DNA from: JAXMDC01 sp046349035
GTDB lineage: Bacteria; Pseudomonadota; Alphaproteobacteria; Rhizobiales; Kaistiaceae
NCBI GenBank assembly: GCA_046349035.1
Contig: JAXMDC010000003.1
Coordinates: forward strand, 496,001 to 560,000
Reading direction: 5' to 3'
DNA: 64,000 nt
A model generated the notes under the pieces. It saw only the letters and a list, made by a program, of their open reading frames with translations. It was not told the origin of the DNA and did no database searches. Both the position numbers and the translations under genes were made by a program. The stretch's first letter is position 1; the number at the start of each line of letters is the position of its first letter. This document shows, in pieces, positions 35,999 through 43,342 of the stretch.

Positions 35999-37609
35999 AT
36001 GAAGCGCTTCGCCGCACTTCTCGACCGTCTGGTGTTGACGCCGCAGCGGAACGTCAAGCTGCGCTTGTTGACGGACTACTTCCGCACGACGCCGGATCCC
36101 GACCGCGGCTATGCCCTCGCCGCGATGACGGGCGACCTCGACATCCCGAGCGTCAAGCCGGGGCTGCTGCGCGGGCTGATCGCCGACCGCCTCGATCCCG
36201 TACTCTTCGCCTATTCCTACGACTATGTCGGCGACCTGGCCGAAACGATCGCTTTGTCATGGCCGGCGCGCATAGGGACCGGCATGGAGCCCCCCTTCCC
36301 TTTTCTCGGCGAGGTGGTTGAGCGCCTGCTCGCATCGTCGCGATCCGATAGCCCGCGCCTCATCGAGGACTGGCTCGACCGCCTCGATGCATCCGGACGA
36401 TGGGCGTTGATTAAGCTCGTGCTCGGCGGGCTGCGTGTCGGCGTCTCGGCGCGTCTCGCCAAGCAAGCTCTTGCCGACCTTGGGCAGCGGCCGGTCAACG
36501 AGATCGAAGAGATCTGGCACGGCTTGGTACCGCCCTTCGCCGGCGTGTTCGCTTGGCTGGAAGGTGCGGCGGAAAAGCCGGCAACCGTTTCGCTGTCGCC
36601 GTTCCGGCCGGCGATGCTGGCGCACGCGCTGGAAGAGAGCGATCTCGTCGGCATCAAGCCGACGGACTATGCAGCGGAGTGGAAGTGGGACGGCATTCGC
36701 GTCCAGGCGGTGCGCGAGGGCGGGGTGGCGCGGCTCTATTCGCGAACCGGCGAAGACATCTCGCGCACGTTCCCCGATCTCATCGACGCACTCGATTTCT
36801 CCGGAAGCATCGACGGCGAGCTCCTTATCGGCGGGCCGGCGCGGTTAGACGGCTCGGTGGGCTCGTTTGCCGATCTGCAGCAACGGCTGAATCGCAAATC
36901 CGTCTCCCCGCGTTTGCTATCGACTCATCCTGCTTTCATCCGCGCCTATGACTGCCTAGTCGACGAAGGCGCGGACCTCCGCCCTTCGCCCTTCGCCGAG
37001 CGGCGGCGGCACCTCGAAGCGCTGGTCGCCCGCTCACGGCACGGACGACTGGACCTCTCACCGCTCATCCCCTTCGCCAGCGTCGCCGACCTTGCCGCCG
37101 CCCGTGCCGCGCCCCCCTCGCCGGTGATCGAGGGGCTGATGCTGAAGCGATGGGACTCGCTCTATGTGCCGGGCCGACCGAAGGGACCGTGGTTCAAGTG
37201 GAAGCGCGACCCCAACACCGTCGACGCGGTGTTGATGTACGCGCAGCGGGGGCACGGCAAGCGCTCCTCGTTCTATTCCGACTACACCTTCGGCGTCTGG
37301 CAGAGAGGCGGGGCCGGAGAGGAACTAGTGCCGGTCGGCAAGGCCTATTTCGGCTTCACCGACGAGGAACTCGCCGAGATCGACCGCTTCGTGCGCAACA
37401 ATACGGTCAACCGCTTTGGGCCGGTGCGCGAGGTCGTGCACGAACCTGGGCGCGGCCTCGTCCTCGAGATCGCTTTCGAGGGCCTGGCGCGATCGAGCCG
37501 ACACCGCTCCGGGGTCGCGATGCGCTTCCCGCGGATCGCTCGCTTGCGTTGGGACAAGCCTCCCGCAGAGGCAGACCGGCTCGAGAGCCTGTTGAAGCTC
37601 ATCCGTTGA
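35999..37609 (+). CDS. ATP-dependent DNA ligase (cisplatin-response type)
   Basis: 536 aa. The N-terminal ligase DNA-binding domain covers about 1-200. The adenylation domain has the nucleotidyl Lys in EWKWDGIRVQ near 225, motif III/IIIa SIDGELLIGG, and motif V PWFKWKRDP near 400; the C-terminal OB domain follows. This subfamily occurs in a repair cluster with the exonuclease found at 33.1-34.1 kb. ATG 35999 is chosen over TTG 35990. No Lhr-type helicase or phosphoesterase gene follows. Confidence 0.92.
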   Translation: MKRFAALLDRLVLTPQRNVKLRLLTDYFRTTPDPDRGYALAAMTGDLDIPSVKPGLLRGLIADRLDPVLFAYSYDYVGDLAETIALSWPARIGTGMEPPFPFLGEVVERLLASSRSDSPRLIEDWLDRLDASGRWALIKLVLGGLRVGVSARLAKQALADLGQRPVNEIEEIWHGLVPPFAGVFAWLEGAAEKPATVSLSPFRPAMLAHALEESDLVGIKPTDYAAEWKWDGIRVQAVREGGVARLYSRTGEDISRTFPDLIDALDFSGSIDGELLIGGPARLDGSVGSFADLQQRLNRKSVSPRLLSTHPAFIRAYDCLVDEGADLRPSPFAERRRHLEALVARSRHGRLDLSPLIPFASVADLAAARAAPPSPVIEGLMLKRWDSLYVPGRPKGPWFKWKRDPNTVDAVLMYAQRGHGKRSSFYSDYTFGVWQRGGAGEELVPVGKAYFGFTDEELAEIDRFVRNNTVNRFGPVREVVHEPGRGLVLEIAFEGLARSSRHRSGVAMRFPRIARLRWDKPPAEADRLESLLKLIR

Positions 37610-37736
37610 AGCCCGGTGCGCCTATGGCCAATGGGCTGTCCGCGCCGGCGTTAATCATGGTGAAAAAACCGTTAATGCCAAAGCGCCCAATCCGCGCTAG
37701 ACGTTCGGCATTGCGGCCGACGGTTGGGGTTGAGTG

Positions 37737-38102
37737 ATGTATTCCGAAGCCGAAGAAGCCCGCGAGGGCGATTATCCTTCTCTGCGGGTTCCGTTTCTGG
37801 CCGACCGCCTGGCCGCCGTACGCAGCTTCCTTGGCGGCGCGCCCGCTACCGTGCTCAGCAAGCTCGCGCTCTTGTCGGTCGCCGTCGGTGGTCTTCTCAG
37901 CTCGATCCGCTTCAATCCCGTCGATCTGTTCTACGGGATGGTCCGGGCGGCCAATTCCGCCTTCGGTATCGCGGCAGGGATAGTCGTTACGCTTGTCCAA
38001 TACCTGCTGATCGGTCTCATCGTGGTCGCACCGATCTGGCTGATCCTGCGCTGGTATAGCTTCCGCCAAGAACGGACCGCGGCGGCGGACGCAGCCGAGT
38101 AG
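37737..38102 (+). CDS. Small inner-membrane protein of unknown function
   Basis: 121 aa with two hydrophobic segments: about 44-58 (LALLSVAVGGLLSSI) and 80-104 (GIVVTLVQYLLIGLIVVAPIWL). LLSSIRFNPVDLFYGMVRA resembles DUF6460-type alphaproteobacterial membrane proteins; this is a weak match by eye. Charged C-terminus. A GTG at 37734 adjacent to the ATG is an alternative start. It is alone between the ligase and a convergent gene. Confidence 0.7.
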   Translation: MYSEAEEAREGDYPSLRVPFLADRLAAVRSFLGGAPATVLSKLALLSVAVGGLLSSIRFNPVDLFYGMVRAANSAFGIAAGIVVTLVQYLLIGLIVVAPIWLILRWYSFRQERTAAADAAE

Positions 38103-38129
38103 CTGCGTCGCGCCGGCAGGCTCGGCCGC

Positions 38130-38684
38130 CTATTTCGGCCGACCGTAGGTGTAAGTGACGGTCGCCTTGCCGATCTTGGCGGAGTTGATGATGAAGCCCA
38201 TCAGCGCGCCGGAAGAATTGGCGTCGACACCGTCGAGCTTGTCGGTCTTCAAAGCGTAGACGGTGACGATGTATCGGTGCGGCTTGTCGCCAGCCGGCGG
38301 GCAGGGCCCGAGATAGCCGGTGGAACCGGCGTCGTTGCGCGCTCCACCGGCGCCGGGCGGAAGGGTTTTGGCATCGTTCCCGGCGCCCTCAACCAGCGCC
38401 GTCACCGTCGGCGGAATGTTGTAGACCAGCCAGTGCCAGAAGCCGCTGCCCGTCGGTGCGTCCGGGTCATACATGGTGACGGCATAGCTTTTGGTCCCGG
38501 CCGGCGGATTCTTCCAGGTTAGTGCCGGCGAGATGCCCTGACCGGTGCAGCCGAAGACATTGGCGGTGAATTTGACCGGAATCTTCCGGTCAGGCCCGAT
38601 CGAGCTGCTCGAGACATCGAAAGCAAGCGCCGATCCGGTCAGCGCCAAGACGGACACGGCTGCACTGAATACAACGCTCTTCAT
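38130..38684 (-). CDS. YbhB/YbcL-type PEBP (Raf kinase inhibitor-like) protein, exported
   Basis: 184 aa. Signal peptide 1-21 (ending ALAF). The PEBP fold shows the DPDAPTGSGFWHWLVYNIPP block near 70-90 and YLGPCPPAGDKPHRYIVTVYAL near 122, the ligand-pocket segments. Periplasmic; natural ligand unknown. Stand-alone minus-strand gene upstream of which pyrD lies on the same strand. Confidence 0.93.
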   Translation of the reverse strand: MKSVVFSAAVSVLALTGSALAFDVSSSSIGPDRKIPVKFTANVFGCTGQGISPALTWKNPPAGTKSYAVTMYDPDAPTGSGFWHWLVYNIPPTVTALVEGAGNDAKTLPPGAGGARNDAGSTGYLGPCPPAGDKPHRYIVTVYALKTDKLDGVDANSSGALMGFIINSAKIGKATVTYTYGRPK

Positions 38685-38748
38685 CGGGTGCCCCCTGTTG
38701 GGAATGGAATCGCCACGCTGTCAGCCTAGCAAGCACGGATGCTGGCAG

Positions 38749-39834
38749 CTAGCGCGCCTCCCCCGCCGCCCACCGTTTCACGTCACGGCCGACAACGGCG
38801 GCAAGCGACGGCGCGCCATCGCGATCGAGCCGGGCACACAAGTCGGCAACGATGCTCGCGGCAATCCAGGGGCCCTGGAAGATGAAGCCGGTGTAGACCT
38901 GAACCAGGTCGGCACCGGCGAGGATCTTCTGCCAGGCGGTTTCACCGGAATCGACGCCGCCGACCCCGATGAGCGGCAGACCCGGGCCGACTAGGAGGCG
39001 AAATTTCGCCAGCACGCTCGTCGATTTACGGAACAGCGGGCGCCCAGACAGGCCGCCCGGCTCGGCGGCGTATCGTGAATCGGAGAGGCCAGCGCGGTCG
39101 AGGGTCGTGTTGGAGACGATGACGCCGTCGATCCCGGCGGCGATGACCTCCTCGGCGATTGCGGCGAGGGCCGCCTCGTCGAGGTCAGGTGCGATCTTGA
39201 GGAGGAGCGGTGTCCGCCGGCCTGCCGCAGCCGAGCCGTCGCGCGCGGCGGTGACGGCTGCCAAGAGTTGGCGCAATTCGTCCCGCCCTTGAAGTGCGCG
39301 CAGCCCGGGTGTGTTAGGCGAGGAAACGTTGACGGCGAGGTATTCCGCCACCCCGGCGAAAGTCTCAACGCCGGCAACATAGTCAGCGATTCGGTCGCGG
39401 CTTTCCTTGTTGGCGCCGATATTGACTCCGAGGATGCCGCCAAAGGCACGGCGCGACAGTCGTTGCTTGAGCGCGGTAAAGCCGTGGTTGTTGAACCCCA
39501 TGCGATTGATCAACGCGCCGTCGCGATCGAGGCGAAACAGACGCGGTCGCGGATTGCCGGGTTGCGGCAGGGGGGTCACGGTGCCGACTTCGACGAAGGC
39601 GAAACCGAGGCCGAGCAGCGGGCCCGAAGCCTCGCCGTCTTTGTCGAATCCAGCGGCAAGGCCGATCGGGCCGGCGAAGGAGAGGCCCAGCAGCGAACGA
39701 GCGAGGCGGGCGTCGGCTTTCCGCGCCGGACGCGGTACAAGGCCAAGCGACAGAGCCCGCATTGCCAAACGGTGCGCGGTCTCGGGATCGAGAGCAGTCA
39801 ACAGTGGGCGGACAGCGCCGTAGACTCCGCTCAT
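38749..39834 (-). CDS. pyrD: Dihydroorotate dehydrogenase (quinone, class 2)
   Basis: 361 aa. The class 2 enzyme has a membrane-binding N-terminus (residues 1-40), FMN site GLAAGFDKDGEA near 59, NRMGFNNHGF near 110, the catalytic Ser region VNVSSPNTPGLRALQ near 170 and IGVGGVDSG near 295. It oxidises dihydroorotate to orotate using quinone, the fourth step of pyrimidine synthesis. Its ATG overlaps the stop of the DUF952 gene by four bases. Confidence 0.96.
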   Translation of the reverse strand: MSGVYGAVRPLLTALDPETAHRLAMRALSLGLVPRPARKADARLARSLLGLSFAGPIGLAAGFDKDGEASGPLLGLGFAFVEVGTVTPLPQPGNPRPRLFRLDRDGALINRMGFNNHGFTALKQRLSRRAFGGILGVNIGANKESRDRIADYVAGVETFAGVAEYLAVNVSSPNTPGLRALQGRDELRQLLAAVTAARDGSAAAGRRTPLLLKIAPDLDEAALAAIAEEVIAAGIDGVIVSNTTLDRAGLSDSRYAAEPGGLSGRPLFRKSTSVLAKFRLLVGPGLPLIGVGGVDSGETAWQKILAGADLVQVYTGFIFQGPWIAASIVADLCARLDRDGAPSLAAVVGRDVKRWAAGEAR

Positions 39835-40172
39835 GCCCCGAGATCCGGAAAGCGATACGTGCCATCGGCGGCGAGCGGCAGCGCCTTCACCCAGATGGCC
39901 ACCGTACTGGCGAGCGGGGCATAGAGGTGCGGAAATAGGCGCCCGCCGCGCGCCGGCTCCCAGCGAAGGGCTTTGCCGAGCGCGATGTCTTCGAAGGCTA
40001 CGATGACGAGATCGCTTTGGCCGGCGAAGTGTTTGGACACCGTTTCTTGCAGTTGTCCGGCCGTCGAAAAATGGATGAAGCCGTCGCGCCGGTCGTCGGG
40101 CGAGCCGGGAAAAGTGCCGGTCCGTTCAGCGTCCGCCCACTCCGCCGCCCGGCAAATCTTGAATATCCGCAT
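39831..40172 (-). CDS. DUF952 family protein
   Basis: 113 aa. IFKICRAAEWADAERTGTF, then DGFIHFSTAGQLQETVSKHF and GRLFPHLYAPL match DUF952, a small cytoplasmic family of unknown activity related to ADP-ribose-binding/transferase-like folds. ATG 40172 is chosen; the open frame back to 40307 lacks family similarity. It overlaps pyrD (ATGA), a pairing that is common in alphaproteobacteria. Confidence 0.88.
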   Translation of the reverse strand: MRIFKICRAAEWADAERTGTFPGSPDDRRDGFIHFSTAGQLQETVSKHFAGQSDLVIVAFEDIALGKALRWEPARGGRLFPHLYAPLASTVAIWVKALPLAADGTYRFPDLGA

Positions 40173-40298
40173 ATCGTCCGCCCACCCGCGGCGACCGTAA
40201 GGAGCGCTGGCCGTGGCGGCAAGCTCGGACCGCACGACATTGGCGCAGGCGGTGGCGGTGGCTACAGTCCGGCGATGTCCGTGCCGGGGTGAAAAGCC

Positions 40299-40679
40299 AT
40301 GCGCCACGCGTTCCTGCTACTCGTCCTCGCTGCCGCGCTGATCCTCCCGTCGGCTGCCGAGGACACGGCGCGACCGCGCTTCAATGTGACGCCCGACGCT
40401 GAGGGTTTTGTGCGGCTGGACACGTTGACCGGTGCGATTGCGCAGTGCCGCAAAATCGACGGCAATTGGGTATGCGAGCCGGCTATCGAAGCGGAAGCGG
40501 CGAGCGCGGCGGAGCTTCGGCGCCTCGGCGATCGGGTCGAAGCGATCGACCGGCGGCTCGCGGTCTTGGAGAGCGTGGAGAAGAAACGGCTGGAACCGGT
40601 CCTTCAAAAGTCGGCTGGCGCATCGTTCCCGGAAAGGCTGATGGCCAAACTCGTGACTCTCGCATCCGCCCTTAGATAG
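40299..40679 (+). CDS. Small exported protein of unknown function
   Basis: 126 aa. Signal peptide 1-19 (ending PSAAE). The core GFVRLDTLTGAIAQCRKID, with a second Cys in NWVCEP, suggests a disulfide-linked strand pair, and a short coiled coil follows (about 65-100). This layout recurs in alphaproteobacterial hypothetical proteins. It converges on the DUF1150 gene. Confidence 0.7.
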   Translation: MRHAFLLLVLAAALILPSAAEDTARPRFNVTPDAEGFVRLDTLTGAIAQCRKIDGNWVCEPAIEAEAASAAELRRLGDRVEAIDRRLAVLESVEKKRLEPVLQKSAGASFPERLMAKLVTLASALR

Positions 40680-40687
40680 GCGTCGCG

Positions 40688-40710
40688 CCGCGCCGGGAAT
40701 ACCGGCGCGG
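40688..40710. terminator. Hairpin between convergent genes
   Basis: Nine-bp perfect stem CCGCGCCGG (40688-40696) and CCGGCGCGG (40702-40710), loop GAATA. It lies between the stop at 40679 and the DUF1150 stop at 40714. Probably two-way. Confidence 0.6.
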
Positions 40711-40713
40711 GTC

Positions 40714-40965
40714 TCAGTGAACGCTCAGCGTCTCGAGGTTGTTTTCCCAGGCATTGTGAATGACCGCGTCGAGCGTGTCGGCGACCATGATTGGCTTGCC
40801 GTCGGCGCCGAGCAGGGCCCAAAGATCGAGTCCCGGCTGAATCGGGGGCACATGCGGGAACACCGATTGAAGCTGCTCCGAGCGCATCGATTTGACGTAA
40901 GCGATGCGCCCGCCGCCGAGGTCGGCAAAGGCCGCATCTCCCATCACCATCCGCGAATTCACCAT
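40714..40965 (-). CDS. DUF1150 family protein
   Basis: 83 aa. IAYVKSMRSEQLQSVFPHVP and LDLWALLGADGKPIMVAD are the DUF1150 signature, a small family found next to small heat-shock genes in alphaproteobacteria. It lies 11 bases downstream of the Hsp20 gene on the same strand, so probably in the same heat-induced transcript. Confidence 0.9.
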   Translation of the reverse strand: MVNSRMVMGDAAFADLGGGRIAYVKSMRSEQLQSVFPHVPPIQPGLDLWALLGADGKPIMVADTLDAVIHNAWENNLETLSVH

Positions 40966-40976
40966 GGCATACCCTC

Positions 40977-41417
40977 CTACTTGGGGTCGGCCGCGCCATT
41001 CGGCGCTCTGATCTCGACTTTTCGTCCGGGGCGTCCGGCAGGCGGACGCGCGAGGTCGATCGAGAGGAGACCTTCGCTCAGGTCCGCTCCCAGAACCTCG
41101 ATGCCATCCGCAAGCACGAATGCCTTTTGGAATTGCCGGGCGGCGATACCGCGGTAGAGGAAGGTCCGCGCCTGTTCCTCAACCTGCCGGCCGCGAATGA
41201 TCAGTTGGTTATCCTCAACCGTCACGTCAAGTTCGTCACGCCGAAATCCGGCGACGGCGAGGATGATGCGCAAGATGTGGCTGCCGTCAGGCAGGGCGAC
41301 GCGTTCGATGTTGTAAGGTGGGTAGCCGTCGCCAGCCTTGCCGAGACGCTCAAGGGCCCGCTCGATCTCATCGAAGCCCAACAGGAACGGGCTCGAGAGC
41401 CCCGATACTCGGTTCAT
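40977..41417 (-). CDS. Small heat-shock protein (Hsp20/IbpA family)
   Basis: 146 aa. N-terminal FLLGFDEIERALERLGK, then the alpha-crystallin domain YPPYNIERVALPDGSHILRI to QLIIRGRQ, and the final GLLSIDLARP. An ATP-independent holdase for unfolded proteins. ATG 41417 is preferred to the in-frame start at 41579, because AGAGGA lies seven bases upstream and Hsp20 similarity begins there. A sigma-32-like promoter lies upstream. Confidence 0.93.
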   Translation of the reverse strand: MNRVSGLSSPFLLGFDEIERALERLGKAGDGYPPYNIERVALPDGSHILRIILAVAGFRRDELDVTVEDNQLIIRGRQVEEQARTFLYRGIAARQFQKAFVLADGIEVLGADLSEGLLSIDLARPPAGRPGRKVEIRAPNGAADPK

Positions 41418-41550
41418 CGCCAAAGTCCTCTTGCGAAGCGACCTTGCGGACACGGCGCGGGCGGCATTGCCACCCGGCGCCTCCGGGCGCGGAACTCGCC
41501 GGCTGCGAGCCCAATCGGCGCTCGCGGGTCCGGCTCCGACCCTCGCTTTC

Positions 41551-41580
41551 GATATGGGGATACGACGCCCCGCGGTCAAG
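41551..41580 (-). promoter_or_regulatory. Sigma-32 (RpoH)-like heat-shock promoter for the Hsp20 gene
   Basis: On the minus strand, CTTG (41580-41577) is followed after exactly 17 bases by CCCCATATC (41559-41551). This fits the RpoH consensus CTTG-N17-CCCCATNT well. It lies about 134 bases upstream of the Hsp20 ATG, leaving a long structured 5' leader. Confidence 0.75.
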
Positions 41581-41627
41581 CGCTCTCTAGGGTTAAGGCC
41601 ATGTTGCGCCAGCGGGAATCGCTGCCT

Positions 41628-42356
41628 TCAGGCCGCCCGCGCCGCCTGAGCCAGAGACTTGAGCGCTCGGCGGACAGCGTCAGGTGTTGAACAGCGTTCC
41701 GGGAACCACAGGCGGGCGCGATCGGGGCCTCGCGCCAGGTCGAGCCCGTCGGGATCGGCGGCGCGAGCGACCCAGTCGCCCGCACCGGCTTCGAGTAATT
41801 TCTCGGCGTAGAGGTTCATGGTGGCGCGATGGTCGGCATTCATGTGCTCGACGATCTCCGCCTCGGCGGCAATCATCGCTTCGCATCCGACGAAGTCCGG
41901 GAAAAGGTCGGCGGGCGCGATGTCGACGATGCGGCCAAAGCCCGCGACCAAATGCGATTGGCGCGCCTCCATCCGGTAGAAAGAAAAGTCGGCGAAAGCC
42001 GCGAAGTCCTCGGCCTCGGGGTGGCGCGCGAGATAACGCCGGCGAGCGTCTCCGTCGTCGGTGGGACGGAACGTGCCACTGACCGACAGGCGAGCTCCGG
42101 CAAGCGGGTTCCCGGTCTCGCCGCCAGGCGCCACCAGAATCAGCGAGGCGTCGGGCCGACGCTTGAGATTCTGCGTGTGGAGAGCCAGCGAGGAGATGAG
42201 GAGGACGGGGTCGCCGGCCGGCATCGTCCCGACTGCGACAAAGGATGCGTAAGGCCGACCCTCGCCGTCGAGGGTTGCCAACCCGCCGGTGTCGGCGGCG
42301 GCCAGCACTTCACGCGCGGCACGGACGGGGGAAAACGCGGCGCGGGTATCGGTCAT
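41628..42356 (-). CDS. HugZ-like pyridoxamine-phosphate-oxidase-fold protein
   Basis: 242 aa. N-terminal FMN-binding split barrel (GGLATLDGEGRPYASFVAVG near 25; LLISSLALHTQNLKRRPDAS). The C-terminal DUF2470 domain has IVEHMNADHRATMNLYAEKL. This layout is that of HugZ-type heme-degradation or flavin-dependent proteins. ATG 42356 is chosen over 42395 from similarity and a purine run upstream. Divergent from chvI over 173 bases. No heme-uptake genes nearby. Confidence 0.87.
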   Translation of the reverse strand: MTDTRAAFSPVRAAREVLAAADTGGLATLDGEGRPYASFVAVGTMPAGDPVLLISSLALHTQNLKRRPDASLILVAPGGETGNPLAGARLSVSGTFRPTDDGDARRRYLARHPEAEDFAAFADFSFYRMEARQSHLVAGFGRIVDIAPADLFPDFVGCEAMIAAEAEIVEHMNADHRATMNLYAEKLLEAGAGDWVARAADPDGLDLARGPDRARLWFPERCSTPDAVRRALKSLAQAARAA

Positions 42357-42529
42357 TTCCAAGCCTTTCTGCGGTATTGCCGACAATGCCGGCAATCAGC
42401 TTGCCAACAGCATCGTCCCTCCGCCACATTTAAAGCGCAATTGGACGGCCCGTTCGCCATACGCGCGGCCGGGGCTTTCCCATGATTGCGCGGCGAGCTG
42501 CTGGCCGCGGCCGGATGGAGAAGAGTGGA

Positions 42530-43237
42530 ATGCCGACAATTGCCTTAGTCGACGACGATCGCAACATCCTGGCCTCGGTCTCGATCGCCCTGGAGTCGGA
42601 GGGCTACCGGGTACAGACCTACACTGACGGCGCCTCTGCGCTGGACGGGCTTAACGGGGCCAATCCCGACCTCGCCATCCTCGACATCAAGATGCCGCGC
42701 ATGGACGGCATGGAACTGCTGCGCCGCCTTCGCCAGAAAAGCGACATGCCGGTCATTTTCCTCACCTCTCGCGACGACGAAATCGACGAGCTTTTCGGCC
42801 TCAAGATGGGTGCCGACGACTTCATCAAGAAGCCATTCTCGCAGCGGCTATTGGTCGAGCGGGTGCGGGCCGTTTTGCGGCGGGCGCAGCCGCGCGATCC
42901 AAGCGCCCCCAAGCCAGCCGAGGTGACCCGCCTGCTGGAGCGGGGGGCGCTGGCGATGGACCCGGAGCGCCACACCTGCACATGGAACGGTCAGTCGGTG
43001 ACGCTCACGGTCACCGAGTTCCTGATCCTTTACGCGTTGGCGCAGCGGCCGGGCGTGGTTAAGAGCCGCAACGCCTTGATGGATGCGGCCTACGACGATC
43101 AGGTTTACGTCGACGACCGGACGATCGACAGTCACATCAAGCGGCTCCGCAAGAAATTCAAAGGTGCCGACGACTCCTTCGATATGATCGAAACGCTGTA
43201 TGGCGTCGGCTACCGCTTCAAGGAATTGGCGGGATAG
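42530..43237 (+). CDS. chvI: ChvI-type response regulator
   Basis: 235 aa. Receiver domain with the acidic pocket Asp8-10, phospho-acceptor Asp52 (LAILDIKMPRMDG) and Lys in KKPF. The C-terminal OmpR-type winged helix ends MIETLYGVGYRF. SRDDEIDELFGLKMGADDFI is typical of ChvI. ATG 42530 has GTGGA/GGAG upstream; a TTG-like earlier frame start at 42482 is less likely. Partner of ChvG in envelope-stress and acid response. Confidence 0.95.
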   Translation: MPTIALVDDDRNILASVSIALESEGYRVQTYTDGASALDGLNGANPDLAILDIKMPRMDGMELLRRLRQKSDMPVIFLTSRDDEIDELFGLKMGADDFIKKPFSQRLLVERVRAVLRRAQPRDPSAPKPAEVTRLLERGALAMDPERHTCTWNGQSVTLTVTEFLILYALAQRPGVVKSRNALMDAAYDDQVYVDDRTIDSHIKRLRKKFKGADDSFDMIETLYGVGYRFKELAG

Positions 43238-43342
43238 GCGCGGAGCGGACTGCCCGCAGCCACCTGAAAACGCATAGGAATTCGCGGCGAAGCGATGTAG
43301 GCTCCGGCCGTTGTTGCGTACGACAATGACGGATCGACCGAC

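Noticed and set aside
35887..36057. Extension of the DrrA-like ATPase N-terminus
   Set aside because: The extra 57 residues run into the ligase start region and the ABC fold starts at 35886.
38103..38160. Inverted repeat CGGCCG...CGGCCG as a terminator
   Set aside because: It lies at the end of the PEBP coding region and is short with no T tract; too weak to report.
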